The notes under the pieces are model-generated. The model was not told where the DNA came from, made no database searches, and saw only the letters and a list, made by a program, of their open reading frames with translations. A stretch of 62,305 nt of DNA from Synechococcus sp. CS-1332 (GTDB taxonomy: Bacteria > Cyanobacteriota > Cyanobacteriia > PCC-6307 > Cyanobiaceae), in assembly GCF_025127995.1 (NCBI RefSeq), contig NZ_JAHLYP010000004.1, positions 1 to 62,305 of the forward strand, given 5' to 3'. Within the stretch, counting starts at the first letter, position 1. Each line of letters starts with the position of its first letter. This document shows, piece by piece, positions 28,929-39,099 of the stretch. Made by a program: the position numbers and the translations under genes.

Positions 28929-30707
28929 TCAGGCCAGAGCTGCTCCTGGGTAGCCGCGGGGGGTCACCATGCGGCCGTCCTGAACCCGGGTGGAGCTGTT
29001 GCCGACCAGCACCAGGGTGAGCATGTCCACCTCGTCTTCGGGCAGGGAGTCCAGGGTGTGCAGGCTGAGCGTCTCTTCGGTGCGCCCGAGCTGACGGGCC
29101 AGCAGCACCGGCGTGGTGGCCGGTCGGCCCTCGCCCAGCAGTTCGATGGCCCGGCCAAGCTGCCAGGGCCTGCCCAGGGAACGGGGGTTGTAAAGGGCCA
29201 CCACGAAATCGCCGCTGGCGGCGCCCTTCAACCGCCGTTCGATCACCTCCCAGGGGGTGAGGCGGTCGCTGAGGCTGATGGTGCAGAAATCGTGCATCAG
29301 CGGAGCGCCGGCCCGGGCGGCGGCCAGCTGCAGGGCCGACAGTCCCGGGTGCACCGTGAATTCAGGACGGTCGAGGACCGGTAGCTGCAGCCAGAGCTCC
29401 AGGGCCAGCCCCGCCATGCCGTAGATGCCGCTGTCTCCTGAGGAGATCAGCGCCACGTCGAGGCCTTGGCGGGCCAGGTCGAGGGCCTCGGCGCAACGGG
29501 CCGTTTCCTCGGTCAGGCGACCCTCGCGGCGCAGCTGGTCGGGCCGCCGGAGCGGTTCAAGCAGGTCGAGGTAGAGCCCGTAGCCCACCCACACTGTCGT
29601 GGCGGCCAACGCCTGGCGGGCCTCGCCCGTGAGCAGGGCGAGCGCACCCGGACCGCTGCCCACCAACTGCAGACTGCCCCGCTGCGGAGCCCACTGGCGT
29701 CCGGCCAGGGCCACCGCCAGGGTGGCGGCACCCCGCTCCCCGGCCCCGGCGCGCTCGATCCGCTTCTCCACCAGCAGGCGGGCCGGCCCCCCCGCCTGGG
29801 ACGCTGCCTGGAGAGCGGCGGCCTCGGCCACGCTGGGCGTGCCCATCTCCCTGGCCACCGCCTCAGAGGGATGGGGGACGGTCACCTCCGCCAGGGTGGG
29901 GGCGTCGTAAAGCCGCAGGGGCCAGCCCCGCTGCTCCGCGAGGGCCAGCAGGGCCGGCTCATCCCCCTTGCGATCGATGCTGGCCAGGCCGGCCACGGCC
30001 TCGGGGGCCAGCCCCTGCTGCGCCAGCCCCTCCGCCACCAGGCGCTCCAGCACGGCCAGGCTCGTGTCCCGCTCGCAGCCGAGGCCCAGCCACAGGGCGG
30101 GGGGATGCCAGCGGCAGCCGTCGCCACCGTGGGGACTGATCACCAGGGCCGCCGGGCCGGCCGGCTCTCCAGTGCCGGCGGCCTCCAACGTCTGCCAGAG
30201 GGTGTTGCCGCTCTCCTGCCGCAGGCTGATCCGGTTGTCGCGGGCTGCCTCCACCATCAGGCCCCGCCAGTCGCCCCCGCCCCGGCGCCAGCCCCAGGCC
30301 TGGCCGAAGGCATCCAGGGGCAGCCGGCCGCGGGCGGCGCTGGCGCCGGTGAGCACGGCCTCGCCGCCGATCAGGGCGGCGATCTCCTGGCTGAGCTGAT
30401 CCCCGCCGGCGTAGTGGCCCCCCAGCAGCGGCACCACGAACCGGCCCAGGGGATCCACCACCAGCACGGCCGGATCGCTGTCCTTGTCTGCGATCAGGGG
30501 GGCGATCAGGCGGGTCACCAGGCCGCAGGCGCCGACGGCCACCACCGCTTCGGCGGCCCCCCATTGCTCGGCCAGCCAGACGGCCGCCGCCTTGTCGCCT
30601 TGATCGCGCACGATCTGCAGCAGGCCGGCCTGGGAGAGCCGCTCGAGCATCGGCGTGGCCGTCGCGCCGAAGCCGAGGCCGACGATGTAGCGATGGGTGC
30701 CGCTCAC
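28929..30707 (-). CDS. cobJ: CbiG-CobJ fusion: cobalamin biosynthesis bifunctional protein
   Basis: A 592-residue fusion. Residues about 1-330 are CbiG (cobalt-precorrin-5A hydrolase-like: VTRLIAPLIADKDSDPAVLVVDP, LLGGHYAGGDQLSQEIAALIGG, GLGCERDTS, SIDRKGDEPALLALA). Residues about 345-590 are precorrin-3B C17-methyltransferase CobJ/CbiH (LVGSGPGALALLTGEARQAL, ISSGDSGIYGMAGL, HPGLSALQLAAARAGAPLMHDFCTISLSDRLTPW). Together they cover ring contraction and acetaldehyde release in corrin synthesis. The start is GTG 30707, overlapping the upstream gene stop as GTGA, so the two are translationally coupled. Convergent with tRNA-Pro. Confidence 0.93.
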   Translation of the reverse strand: MSGTHRYIVGLGFGATATPMLERLSQAGLLQIVRDQGDKAAAVWLAEQWGAAEAVVAVGACGLVTRLIAPLIADKDSDPAVLVVDPLGRFVVPLLGGHYAGGDQLSQEIAALIGGEAVLTGASAARGRLPLDAFGQAWGWRRGGGDWRGLMVEAARDNRISLRQESGNTLWQTLEAAGTGEPAGPAALVISPHGGDGCRWHPPALWLGLGCERDTSLAVLERLVAEGLAQQGLAPEAVAGLASIDRKGDEPALLALAEQRGWPLRLYDAPTLAEVTVPHPSEAVAREMGTPSVAEAAALQAASQAGGPARLLVEKRIERAGAGERGAATLAVALAGRQWAPQRGSLQLVGSGPGALALLTGEARQALAATTVWVGYGLYLDLLEPLRRPDQLRREGRLTEETARCAEALDLARQGLDVALISSGDSGIYGMAGLALELWLQLPVLDRPEFTVHPGLSALQLAAARAGAPLMHDFCTISLSDRLTPWEVIERRLKGAASGDFVVALYNPRSLGRPWQLGRAIELLGEGRPATTPVLLARQLGRTEETLSLHTLDSLPEDEVDMLTLVLVGNSSTRVQDGRMVTPRGYPGAALA

Positions 30708-31882
30708 GGGGCCACACTCCCATCCAGGGGGGGCTCGGCCACCTCAGCAGATGTTGGGGGCACCGGTGGGTCGGGAACGTCTGTTGTCGCAGCCTCGATC
30801 TCCGCCAGGTTCCCGACCCCAAGCTGGTCCTCAGTTCCCAGCTCGGCTTCAGGGTCCGGCTCGGCTGCCATCAGGGCCTCGGCCTCCGCTTCGGGTATGG
30901 ACTCGGGCTCTGGATCAGGCTCCGGCGCCGACGGCGGTGGCGCCTCGCCCAGCAGGATCGCCAGCTCCGTGGGCTCCAGGCGACCCCCCTGCCAGCGGGG
31001 TGCTTCGGCGCCGGGCTGGAGGGTCACTTCGGACACCAGGCTGTTGAACGGTGGGTTGAGGGGTTCGCCGAGGCCATCGAGCAGGTCGAGCTGGATCGCA
31101 TTGCTACCCATGCGCCAGCCCTCCAGCCAGAGGGGCGTCTGTTGATCCACCAGGAAGCTGTCGCCGTTGAGGCTGACCCGCAGTCGCCAGCTGGCATCAC
31201 CACTGCGCAGGTTCTGCAGCGGGGCCTCTAGCAGCAGCCAGTCGAGCAGCAGGGGGGTGCTGGCCGCCGTTCCCCGGGGGCTGACGGCAATCAGCTGGGG
31301 GCTGCCCGGGGCGGGTTGGCTCAAGGGGTTGGCCGCGACCCGGTGCAGCCGGATCTGGCGCTGGGCACCCGGACCTTTCACCGCCTCGCCCCAGGGCCTG
31401 GCGGCATAGACGGTGAGCCGATGGCTGCCCGGTTCCAGCGGCCGCATGGTGGTGGTGGTGCCGGTCAGCGGCAGGGGGGGATCCCCATCCAGCTGCACCA
31501 CCACATGGGGGCCGAGGCCGAGGGGGCCGGCGTCCACCAGGGGCCAGTCCTCCACCTGAAGCCGCAGGGTCCAGGGACCGGCCGGCAGCAGGGCGCCGTC
31601 GGCGGGGGAGAGGATCCCCAGCTGGGGCCGCCGCCCATCCAGGGCCTCCTGCAGCTGCTGCACCGCCAGGGGGGGCGCCACTTCCTGCTGGCTGGAACGA
31701 CCCTGCAGCTGGGGCGGTGCCGCCGGCGAGGGCGGCCGGCGGCCAGGCAGGGTGAAGGCCAGGGCGGCCGGCGGAGCCAGGGTGAGCACCAGCAGGAGGA
31801 CCGCCGTCAGCAGGGCGGCCCACACGGGCGTCGTGCCAGCCCCTCGCCCTGCGGCCCCTGGCCTCCCATCCCTGTCGCTCAC
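30704..31882 (-). CDS. Membrane-anchored periplasmic protein of unknown function
   Basis: A 392-residue protein with one N-terminal hydrophobic helix (about residues 19-42, WAALLTAVLLLVLTLAPPAA) that is either a signal peptide or an anchor. The middle (about 90-310) is beta-rich with Ig-like sandwich patterns (PADGALLPAGPWTLRLQVEDW, HVVVQLDGDPPLPLTG). The last about 90 residues are a Pro/Glu/Ala-rich acidic tail (EPDPEPESIPEAEAEA). No family recognised. GTG start at 31882. Overlaps cobJ by four bases and is divergent from psaA across a 423-base spacer. Neither neighbour explains its role. Confidence 0.75.
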   Translation of the reverse strand: MSDRDGRPGAAGRGAGTTPVWAALLTAVLLLVLTLAPPAALAFTLPGRRPPSPAAPPQLQGRSSQQEVAPPLAVQQLQEALDGRRPQLGILSPADGALLPAGPWTLRLQVEDWPLVDAGPLGLGPHVVVQLDGDPPLPLTGTTTTMRPLEPGSHRLTVYAARPWGEAVKGPGAQRQIRLHRVAANPLSQPAPGSPQLIAVSPRGTAASTPLLLDWLLLEAPLQNLRSGDASWRLRVSLNGDSFLVDQQTPLWLEGWRMGSNAIQLDLLDGLGEPLNPPFNSLVSEVTLQPGAEAPRWQGGRLEPTELAILLGEAPPPSAPEPDPEPESIPEAEAEALMAAEPDPEAELGTEDQLGVGNLAEIEAATTDVPDPPVPPTSAEVAEPPLDGSVAP

Positions 31883-32305
31883 GCGGGCTCCCTCATGCGT
31901 GGCGCCATTCTGCTTCGGGGCCTGAAGGGGGCAGATCGGCTGTCGAAATGGCCGACAAATGCAGCAGCAGGTTATAGAAACCCCACGTTATCTCTGATTG
32001 TTACGTTGTTGACAACACGCGCTCAGACCGCTGTCGCAGCCTTGGAACCGCTGGGATTAAACCTTTGTAACTGGCGGCCGATTCGCCTTGTTTTCGACCC
32101 CTATACTTCCGCCAGCGGTCCCCTTTCGGGGCCCAAAGCCCCAGTCGTGGCAAGGGATTTCCCCCACCTCGCGACTGGTGCCCATGGTCGGGTCTTCCCG
32201 GCCATGGGGCCCACCGATGGGCCCGGGACGGTCGCATGACCTGTCCCCGGCGTCCGTCGAAGGGGTGGACCTCCACCTCGACCCCGTCCCTCGAGGAACG
32301 TCTCG
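31883..32305 (+). promoter_or_regulatory. psaA promoter and leader with HLR1-like element
   Basis: The 423-base spacer ahead of psaA holds a good -10 hexamer TATACT at 32102-32107 with no matching -35. Upstream at 32054-32071, read on the minus strand, is GTTACAAA-GG-TTTAATCC. The first octamer is a perfect HLR1 half-site and the second is degenerate. HLR1 is the direct-repeat box bound by RpaB, which controls photosystem I genes in cyanobacteria. Its centre lies about 50 bases before the expected transcription start, a typical activating position. A weaker copy (GTTACGTT...) lies near 32000. The leader of about 190 bases is GC-rich; GAGGAACG precedes the ATG. Confidence 0.6.
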
Positions 32306-34609
32306 ATGACCATCAGCCCACCAGAGCGTGGGAACAAGGCGAAGGACATGGTTGACCGGAACCCCGTTCCAGTCGACTTCGATGTTCTCGGCAAGCCCGG
32401 GCATTTCGATCGCACCCTCGCCAAAGGTCCCAAAACCACCACCTGGGTTTGGAACCTCCACGCCAACGCTCACGATTTCGACAGCCACACGAGCGATCTT
32501 GAAGAGGTCTCCCGGAAGATCTTCAGCGCTCACTTCGGCCATCTGGCCGTCATCTTCATCTGGCTGAGCGGCGCCTTCTATCACGGAGCCCGCTTCTCCA
32601 ACTACACCGGCTGGCTGGCCGACCCCCTGCACGTCAAACCCAGTGCTCAGGTGGTCTGGCCGATCTTCGGCCAGGAAATTCTCAATGGCGATGTGGGTGC
32701 CGGCTTCCACGGCATCCAGATCACCTCCGGCCTCTTCCACGTGTGGAGAGCCTGGGGTTTCACCAGCGAGTTCCAACTCCTCTGCACCGCCATCGGTGCT
32801 CTGGTGATGGCCGGCCTGATGCTCAACGCCGGTGTCTTCCACTACCACAAGGCAGCGCCGAAGCTGGAGTGGTTCCAGAACGTTGAGTCCATGCTCAACC
32901 ACCACCTGGCCGGCCTGCTCGGGCTCGGGTCCCTGTCCTGGACAGGTCACCTGCTGCACGTGTCGCTGCCCACCACCCAGTTGATGGACGCCATCGACGC
33001 CGGCAACCCGCTGGTGCTGAACGGCAAGACCATCGCTTCGGTGGCCGACATCCCGCTCCCCCACGAGTTTCTCAACCAGGATCTGCTGGCTCAGTTGTTC
33101 CCCGGCTTCGGCGCGGGGATCTCCGCCTTCTTCACCGGCAACTGGGCCGCCTACAGCGATTTCCTCACCTTCAAAGGTGGTCTGAATCCTGTGACCGGCA
33201 GCCTCTGGATGACCGACATTGCGCATCACCACCTGGCGATCGCGGTGCTGTTCATCGTGGCTGGCCACATGTACCGCACCAACTGGGGCATCGGCCACAG
33301 CATCAAGGAAATTCTCGAGGGCCAGAAGGGCGATCCCCTGCTGTTCCCCGCGCCCAAAGGTCACGATGGGCTCTACGAATTCCTGACCACCTCCTGGCAT
33401 GCCCAGCTGGGTATCAACCTCGCACTCTTGGGTTCGCTCACGATCATCGTGGCGCATCACATGTATGCGATGCCTCCGTATCCCTACATCGGCATCGACT
33501 ACCCGACCCAGCTGTCGCTGTTCACCCACCACATGTGGATCGGCGGCTTCTTTATCGTCGGCGCCGGCGCTCACTCGGCCATCGCACTCATCCGCGACTA
33601 CGACCCGGCCAAGAACGTCGACAACGTGCTGGATCGGGTGCTGAAAGCCCGTGATGCCCTGATCAGCCACCTCAACTGGGTGTGCATTTTCCTGGGCTTC
33701 CACAGCTTCGGCCTCTACATCCACAACGACACCATGAGTGCCCTGGGTCGTCCCCAGGACATGTTCAGCGACACTGCGATCCAGCTGAAGCCCGTCTTCG
33801 CGCAATGGATCCAGGGTCTGCACGCCGCTGCCGCCGGCACCACCGCTCCCAATGCGCTGGCTGGTGTGAGCGAAGTGTTCAACGGCGCCGTCGTGGCCGT
33901 TGGCGGCAAGGTGGCCGCCGCGCCGATCCCCCTGGGAACGGCCGACTTCATGGTCCACCACATCCACGCCTTCACGATCCACGTCACCGTGCTGATCCTG
34001 CTGAAGGGCGTGCTCTACGCGCGCAGCTCCCGCCTCGTCCCCGACAAGGCGAACCTGGGCTTCCGCTTCCCCTGCGACGGCCCAGGCCGTGGCGGTACCT
34101 GTCAGGTGTCGGCCTGGGACCATGTGTTCCTCGGCCTGTTCTGGATGTACAACTCCCTGTCGATCGTCATTTTCCACTTCAGCTGGAAGATGCAGAGCGA
34201 CGTGTGGGGCACCGTCAATGCTGACGGCACCGTCCAGCACATCACCAACGGCAACTTCGCCCAGGGCGCCATCACCATCAATGGCTGGCTCCGGGACTTC
34301 CTGTGGGCTCAGGCCGCCCAGGTGGTGAACAGCTACGGCTCGTCCTCCAGTGCCTACGGTCTGATGTTCCTGGGTGCCCACTTCGTCTGGGCCTTCAGTC
34401 TCATGTTCCTCTTCAGTGGCCGCGGCTACTGGCAGGAGCTGATTGAGTCCATCGTCTGGGCTCACAACAAGCTGAAGGTGGCTCCCGCCATCCAACCGCG
34501 GGCGCTTTCCATCACCCAAGGCCGTGCCGTCGGTGTCGCCCACTATCTGCTGGGCGGTATCGCGACCACCTGGGCCTTCTTCCTGTCCCGACTCATCGCG
34601 GTCGGCTGA
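32306..34609 (+). CDS. psaA: Photosystem I P700 apoprotein A1
   Basis: One half of the photosystem I reaction-centre heterodimer, with eleven membrane helices. 767 residues, normal length. The FX iron-sulfur ligand loop [18 protein letters not shown] is intact, with two of the four cysteines holding the inter-subunit [4Fe-4S] cluster. Helix and chlorophyll-ligand segments such as [20 protein letters not shown] and [17 protein letters not shown] are typical of PsaA rather than PsaB. ATG at 32306. psaB follows 20 bases later, so the two form an operon. Confidence 0.98.
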   Translation: MTISPPERGNKAKDMVDRNPVPVDFDVLGKPGHFDRTLAKGPKTTTWVWNLHANAHDFDSHTSDLEEVSRKIFSAHFGHLAVIFIWLSGAFYHGARFSNYTGWLADPLHVKPSAQVVWPIFGQEILNGDVGAGFHGIQITSGLFHVWRAWGFTSEFQLLCTAIGALVMAGLMLNAGVFHYHKAAPKLEWFQNVESMLNHHLAGLLGLGSLSWTGHLLHVSLPTTQLMDAIDAGNPLVLNGKTIASVADIPLPHEFLNQDLLAQLFPGFGAGISAFFTGNWAAYSDFLTFKGGLNPVTGSLWMTDIAHHHLAIAVLFIVAGHMYRTNWGIGHSIKEILEGQKGDPLLFPAPKGHDGLYEFLTTSWHAQLGINLALLGSLTIIVAHHMYAMPPYPYIGIDYPTQLSLFTHHMWIGGFFIVGAGAHSAIALIRDYDPAKNVDNVLDRVLKARDALISHLNWVCIFLGFHSFGLYIHNDTMSALGRPQDMFSDTAIQLKPVFAQWIQGLHAAAAGTTAPNALAGVSEVFNGAVVAVGGKVAAAPIPLGTADFMVHHIHAFTIHVTVLILLKGVLYARSSRLVPDKANLGFRFPCDGPGRGGTCQVSAWDHVFLGLFWMYNSLSIVIFHFSWKMQSDVWGTVNADGTVQHITNGNFAQGAITINGWLRDFLWAQAAQVVNSYGSSSSAYGLMFLGAHFVWAFSLMFLFSGRGYWQELIESIVWAHNKLKVAPAIQPRALSITQGRAVGVAHYLLGGIATTWAFFLSRLIAVG

Positions 34610-34629
34610 CCTCCACCTGACCTTCCCCA

Positions 34630-36843
34630 ATGGCAACGAAATTTCCTTCGTTCAGCCAGGGTCTGGCACAGGACCCGACAACCCGCCGTATCTGGTACGG
34701 CATCGCCACGGCTCACGACTTCGAGAGCCACGACGGAATGACGGAGGAGCGGCTTTACCAAAAGCTGTTCTCCACCCACTTCGGTCACCTGGCGATCATC
34801 GGCCTCTGGGTTTCGGGCAACCTGTTCCATATCGCCTGGCAGGGCAACTTTGAGCAGTGGGTCGCCGATCCGCTGCATGTACGTCCCATCGCTCACGCGA
34901 TCTGGGATCCCCACTTCGGGCAGGGCGCCATCGACGCCTTCACCCAGGCGGGCGCTTCCTCCCCGGTGAACATCGCCTATTCCGGTCTGTACCACTGGTG
35001 GTACACGATCGGCATGACGACCAACATGGAGCTCTACCAGGGTTCCATCTTCATGCTGATCCTCTCGGCATGGGCCCTGTTCGCCGGCTGGCTGCATCTC
35101 CAGCCCAAGTTCCAGCCTTCCCTGGCCTGGTTCAAGAACGCCGAATCCCGGCTCAACCATCACCTGGCTGTGCTGTTCGGCTTCAGTTCCATTGCCTGGA
35201 CCGGTCACCTGGTCCACGTCGCCATTCCCGAATCCAGGGGACAGCACGTCGGTTGGGACAACTTCCTCTCGGTCTCGCCCCACCCCGCCGGTCTGGCTCC
35301 GTTCTTCACCGGCAACTGGGGGGTCTATGCCCAGAACCCCGACACCGCCAATCAGCTGTTCGGTACCTCGGATGGAGCAGGCACCGCGATCCTCACCTTC
35401 CTGGGTGGTTTCCACCCCCAGACCGAAGCGCTGTGGCTCACGGACATTGCCCACCACCATCTGGCCATCGGTTGCATCTTCGTGATCGCCGGCCACATGT
35501 ACCGGACCAACTTCGGGATTGGCCACTCGATCCGGGAGATCCTCGAAGCCCATAACCCTCCGAAGGGAACTCCCTTCGGAGGCGCTCTCGGGGCCGGTCA
35601 CAGGGGGCTGTACGACACCATCAACAACTCCCTCCATTTCCAGCTGGGCCTGGCCCTGGCTTCCCTTGGTGTGGCGACGAGCCTGGTGGCGCAGCACATG
35701 TACGCGCTGCCGTCCTACGCGTTCATCGCCAAGGACTACACCACCCAGGCGGCGCTCTACACGCACCACCAGTACATCGCCATCTTCCTGATGTGCGGTG
35801 CCTTTGCCCACGGTGCGATCTTCTTCATCCGCGACTACGACCCGGAAGCCAACAAGAACAACGTTCTTGCCCGGATGCTTGAGCACAAGGAAGCCATCAT
35901 CAGCCACCTGAGCTGGGTCTCCCTGTTCCTCGGCTTCCACACCCTGGGTCTTTACGTCCACAACGACGTGGTGGTCGCCTTCGGTACCCCCGAGAAGCAG
36001 ATCCTGGTGGAGCCCGTCTTCGCCCAGTTCGTTCAAGCCGCCAGTGGCAAGGCCCTCTACGGGATGGATGTGCTGCTGGCCAACCCCAGCAGCGTCGCCA
36101 ACACAGGTGCCCCCTGGCTTCCCGGTTGGCTGGATTCCATCAATGCAGGCAACAACTCCCTGTTCCTGCAGATCGGCCCTGGTGACTTCCTGGTCCACCA
36201 CGCCATCGCCCTGGGTCTGCACACCACCACCCTGATCCTGGTGAAGGGGGCCCTGGATGCCCGGGGTTCCAAGCTGATGCCAGATAAGAAGGACTTCGGC
36301 TACTCCTTCCCCTGCGACGGCCCCGGCCGTGGCGGCACCTGCGACATCTCGGCCTGGGACGCCTTCTATCTGGCTGTCTTCTGGGCCCTGAACACCGTGG
36401 GTTGGGTCACCTTCTACTGGCACTGGAAGCACCTCGCCATCTGGCAGGGCAACGTGGCCCAGTTCAACGAATCCAGCACCTATCTCATGGGCTGGTTCCG
36501 CGACTACCTGTGGCTCAACAGCTCCCAGCTGATCAACGGGTACAACCCGATGGGATCCAACAACCTGGCCGTCTGGGCCTGGATGTTCCTCTTCGGCCAC
36601 CTGGTGTGGGCCACCGGCTTCATGTTCCTGATCTCCTGGCGGGGTTACTGGCAGGAGCTGATCGAAACCATCGTCTGGGCGCATCAGCGCACGCCTCTCG
36701 CCAACCTGGTGGGCTGGCGCGACAAGCCCGTCGCTCTCTCGATCGTTCAGGCCCGTGTGGTGGGTCTCGCCCACTTCACGATCGGCTACATCCTTACGTA
36801 CGCGGCCTTCCTGATCGCGTCGACGTCAGGCAAGTTCGGCTGA
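34630..36843 (+). CDS. psaB: Photosystem I P700 apoprotein A2
   Basis: The second half of the photosystem I core, 737 residues. It begins [20 protein letters not shown], the PsaB N-terminus, and carries the FX loop [44 protein letters not shown]-type helices bind antenna chlorophyll, and the C-terminus [20 protein letters not shown] is standard. It ends 58 bases before a strong intrinsic terminator, so psaA-psaB form a self-contained transcript. It faces psaI-psaL, which is convergent. Confidence 0.98.
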   Translation: MATKFPSFSQGLAQDPTTRRIWYGIATAHDFESHDGMTEERLYQKLFSTHFGHLAIIGLWVSGNLFHIAWQGNFEQWVADPLHVRPIAHAIWDPHFGQGAIDAFTQAGASSPVNIAYSGLYHWWYTIGMTTNMELYQGSIFMLILSAWALFAGWLHLQPKFQPSLAWFKNAESRLNHHLAVLFGFSSIAWTGHLVHVAIPESRGQHVGWDNFLSVSPHPAGLAPFFTGNWGVYAQNPDTANQLFGTSDGAGTAILTFLGGFHPQTEALWLTDIAHHHLAIGCIFVIAGHMYRTNFGIGHSIREILEAHNPPKGTPFGGALGAGHRGLYDTINNSLHFQLGLALASLGVATSLVAQHMYALPSYAFIAKDYTTQAALYTHHQYIAIFLMCGAFAHGAIFFIRDYDPEANKNNVLARMLEHKEAIISHLSWVSLFLGFHTLGLYVHNDVVVAFGTPEKQILVEPVFAQFVQAASGKALYGMDVLLANPSSVANTGAPWLPGWLDSINAGNNSLFLQIGPGDFLVHHAIALGLHTTTLILVKGALDARGSKLMPDKKDFGYSFPCDGPGRGGTCDISAWDAFYLAVFWALNTVGWVTFYWHWKHLAIWQGNVAQFNESSTYLMGWFRDYLWLNSSQLINGYNPMGSNNLAVWAWMFLFGHLVWATGFMFLISWRGYWQELIETIVWAHQRTPLANLVGWRDKPVALSIVQARVVGLAHFTIGYILTYAAFLIASTSGKFG

Positions 36844-36900
36844 GCCTCGGCTCCCGAGCCCCATCTACGCCCCTTCTCGAATCTTCGAGGGACCCCCATA

Positions 36901-36926
36901 CCCCCGGTCACCACCGGGGGTTTTTT
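36901..36926 (+). terminator. Intrinsic terminator of psaAB
   Basis: A perfect 8-base-pair stem CCCCCGGT/ACCGGGGG (36901-36908 with 36913-36920), tetraloop CACC, is followed by six T (36921-36926). It is a textbook Rho-independent terminator 57 bases past the psaB stop. Confidence 0.93.
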
Positions 36927-37270
36927 CTTGTCCTGCGATCCCTTCAGGGACCAGCTTGTTGTTAGGTGGTCGCTCTTCAGGGCCCCGTCATCGCTGGATC
37001 AGGTTCGATGCTCTGGGCGATCAGGTCCGGTTGTTTGACGGGGCTGGGTTTCTTGATCCAGGCCGCTCTCTTCTGGGCGGGACAAGGCGTCCCACGAACC
37101 CAAAGAGTGTGCTGAAGCAGGTGATAGGTGGGGTGCTGGCCGATAAGCGGATCGCTGCGGTTGGCAACGATGTCACGGTGACGCCTGCTCTCTGCCACCA
37201 AGCAGGCGCCGCACCGGGCTCCACCGCCTTGCCTCTGGCCGGCCGAGGCGAGAGTCGTTGCCTGGCCAAT
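36927..37270. other. Structured spacer between the psaAB and psaL terminators
   Basis: About 340 bases lie between two convergent terminators with no credible protein gene. A 9-base-pair perfect inverted repeat GCCCCGTCA/TGACGGGGC (36982-36990 with 37036-37044) encloses two copies of GATCAGGT. CTGGATCA (from 36994) can alternatively pair with TGATCCAG (to about 37061). A small hairpin GGGAC/GTCCC follows at 37079-37093. This looks like a structured RNA or a small-RNA locus, but no known family was recognised and the strand is unknown. Confidence 0.4.
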
Positions 37271-37297
37271 AAAAAAACCCTGCCGAGGCAGGGTTTC
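37271..37297 (-). terminator. Intrinsic terminator of psaI-psaL
   Basis: On the minus strand an inverted repeat of AACCCTGCC and GGCAGGGTT (about 37277-37296) is followed by a T run (seven A on the plus strand, 37271-37277). It begins 28 bases past the psaL stop. Strong Rho-independent terminator for the psaI-psaL transcript. Confidence 0.9.
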
Positions 37298-37324
37298 AGC
37301 GGACATCCGGTGAGCAGGGCTAGC

Positions 37325-37816
37325 TCAGCCGACGCTCCAGACGCCGCCGGCGATGTTGGCCAGTGGCGATTGAATCGCGGTGCTGCAGAGGAACCAGGCA
37401 AAGGCCGCGCCGCCGCAGCCACCCAGCCAGAAGCCGCTGGCGAATTCCGCCCAGCCGGCTTTGGTGAACAGGTCGGCGGGGGGGTTGTCGATGGTGGCGT
37501 CGGGGGGCTGGACGTTGGGACCGCTGCCGGCGGTTCCGTAGATCGACAGGCAGACGGTCAGGATCGACACCAGGCCGATGGCGGCCAGCAGGCCGGCAGT
37601 GCTGGCGAACTCGGTGGCGCGCAGGGGGCCGGCGTAGGCGAAGGGTCCGTACAGGAAGTAGCCGTGGGCCATGCCCACCTCAAGACCACGACGGTTGGGG
37701 GAGAGGGAGGGCCTGTACGCCGGCAGGGCGTTCAGGAAGGCCTTGGTGAAGTAGCTGCTGTTGACGGGGGTGGCCAGATTGCCGACGGTCGGGTCGGCGA
37801 CGGGGGTCACGGTCAT
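37325..37816 (-). CDS. psaL: Photosystem I reaction centre subunit XI
   Basis: PsaL holds the trimer interface of cyanobacterial photosystem I. The 163-residue protein starts at ATG 37816 ([19 protein letters not shown]). The landmark segment [20 protein letters not shown] is present, followed by membrane helices including [22 protein letters not shown] and [20 protein letters not shown]. Lies 62 bases after psaI on the same strand, and a strong terminator follows. Confidence 0.97.
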   Translation of the reverse strand: MTVTPVADPTVGNLATPVNSSYFTKAFLNALPAYRPSLSPNRRGLEVGMAHGYFLYGPFAYAGPLRATEFASTAGLLAAIGLVSILTVCLSIYGTAGSGPNVQPPDATIDNPPADLFTKAGWAEFASGFWLGGCGGAAFAWFLCSTAIQSPLANIAGGVWSVG

Positions 37817-37878
37817 GGGGGGCGGATCGGGGGGTCGTCAGAAGGGGAGGCGAGTGACGCTGGGGCCTGGGCCGGTCG

Positions 37879-37995
37879 TCAGTCGGTCGCCTCGATCACG
37901 TTGAACAGCAGGGCCATGGCCACCGCTGCGCCGAGGATTCCCACCAGGGGAACCATCACGGACGGCATCCAGGCAACGGCAAATTCACCAGTCAT
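37879..37995 (-). CDS. psaI: Photosystem I reaction centre subunit VIII
   Basis: A 38-residue single-helix protein, ATG at 37995, reading MTGEFAVAWMPSVMVPLVGI then LGAAVAMALLFNVIEATD. Size, the WMPSVMVPL-type entry to the membrane helix, and the Asn-x-Ile-Glu C-terminus fit PsaI, which packs against PsaL. It sits directly upstream of psaL as in other cyanobacteria. The 83-base gap before it, behind the glycosyltransferase stop, includes a lone CTTACAGT that could be half of an HLR1 box. Confidence 0.92.
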   Translation of the reverse strand: MTGEFAVAWMPSVMVPLVGILGAAVAMALLFNVIEATD

Positions 37996-38078
37996 GGCTT
38001 GGGCCAATAGGAACCGCGGGTACTGTAAGGACCCCTTCCTGCCTGGCTTCTCGGGGGAGTGGGGGGCGACATAAAAGT

Positions 38079-39044
38079 TCAGCTGGCGCCGCCGCGCACC
38101 GTGGCTCGCACCCGGTAAATCGGCCGGCCCTGGCTCTCGTGGTACGTGCGCATCTGCAGTTCCGCCAGCAACCCGAAACTGAACAGCTGCACCCCGCTGA
38201 GGATCGCCAGCACCGCCATCAGCAGCAGGGGACGGTTGCCGATGTCGGCCCCCAGCAGCAGCTTCTCGCCCACGAGCCAGAAGGCGATCGCCAGGCCCGC
38301 CCCCAGGGCCAGCAGCCCGGCGAAGCCGAACACATGCATCGGCCGGGTCAGGAACCGCTTCATGAACCACACCGTCAGCAGGTCCATCAACACCCGGAAG
38401 GTGCGGTCGATGCCGTAGTTGCTGCGGCCGTAGCGGCGGGCCTGGTGGGACACCCTCACCTCGCCGATGCGGGCGCCTTCGATGAAGGCCAGGGCCGGCA
38501 GGAAGCGGTGCAGTTCCCCGTAGAGGTTCATGTCGCTGACCACCTCCCGCCGGTACGCCTTCAGGGAGCAGCCGTAGTCGTGCAGCTGCACACCGGTGAC
38601 CCGGGCGATCAGACGGTTGGCCACCAGGGAGGGCAGCAGCCGGTTGAGGGCCCCGTCCTGGCGCTGCTGTCGCCAGCCGCTCACCAGGTCGAGGTCGTCC
38701 TGCTCCAGCCGGGCCAGCAGCAGCGGGATGTCGGCGGGATCGTTCTGGAGGTCCCCGTCGAGGGTGACGATCACCCCGCCGCCGCTGGCATCGAACCCGG
38801 CCGCCATGGCGGCCGTCTGCCCGTAGTTGCGCCGCAACAACACGGCCACCAGTTCCGGCACCTGGCCGGCCAGGTGCCGCAGCACGGCCTGGGTACCGTC
38901 CTTCGATCCGTCGTCCACCAGCACCAGCTCGAACGGCTGCCCCAGGGGCCTCAGGGCCGCCAGCAGCTTCTCCACGAGCAGGGGCACGCTGGCCTCCTCG
39001 TTGTAGAGGGGCACCACCACCGACAGGCTGGCGGTCTCCGCCAT
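38079..39044 (-). CDS. GT2 glycosyltransferase, DPM1/GtrB-like
   Basis: A 321-residue membrane-tethered family 2 glycosyltransferase. The N-terminal GT-A domain reads SLSVVVPLYNEEASVPLLVE, VLVDDGSKDGTQAVL, RRNYGQTAAMAAGFDASGG and TLDGDLQNDP, including the metal-binding acidic motif. Two C-terminal helices follow (about 235-260 and 270-292). This matches polyprenyl-phosphate sugar transferases that charge undecaprenyl phosphate for export. The start is ATG 39044, preceded by GGGAGGGGCC; an upstream GTG at 39068 is less likely. Co-directional with psaI but probably unrelated in function. Confidence 0.88.
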   Translation of the reverse strand: MAETASLSVVVPLYNEEASVPLLVEKLLAALRPLGQPFELVLVDDGSKDGTQAVLRHLAGQVPELVAVLLRRNYGQTAAMAAGFDASGGGVIVTLDGDLQNDPADIPLLLARLEQDDLDLVSGWRQQRQDGALNRLLPSLVANRLIARVTGVQLHDYGCSLKAYRREVVSDMNLYGELHRFLPALAFIEGARIGEVRVSHQARRYGRSNYGIDRTFRVLMDLLTVWFMKRFLTRPMHVFGFAGLLALGAGLAIAFWLVGEKLLLGADIGNRPLLLMAVLAILSGVQLFSFGLLAELQMRTYHESQGRPIYRVRATVRGGAS

Positions 39045-39099
39045 GGCCCCTCCCAGCTCAGGCTGCACCGTACCCGCCCCGGGCCCCGGGTCCCTGTGC

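Noticed and set aside
28819-28930. Cobalamin riboswitch near the CbiG-CobJ gene
   Set aside because: The gene is transcribed away from this side and its own upstream region is coding; no B12-box-like sequence was seen.
34543-36774. A 743-codon open frame antisense to psaB, and similar long antisense frames opposite psaA, glutamate synthase and rne
   Set aside because: GC-rich codon usage removes stop codons from the opposite strand; the translations are low-complexity and match no family.
36977-37306. 109-codon minus-strand frame in the psaB-psaL spacer
   Set aside because: It runs through the psaL terminator hairpin, has no family match and no ribosome binding site.
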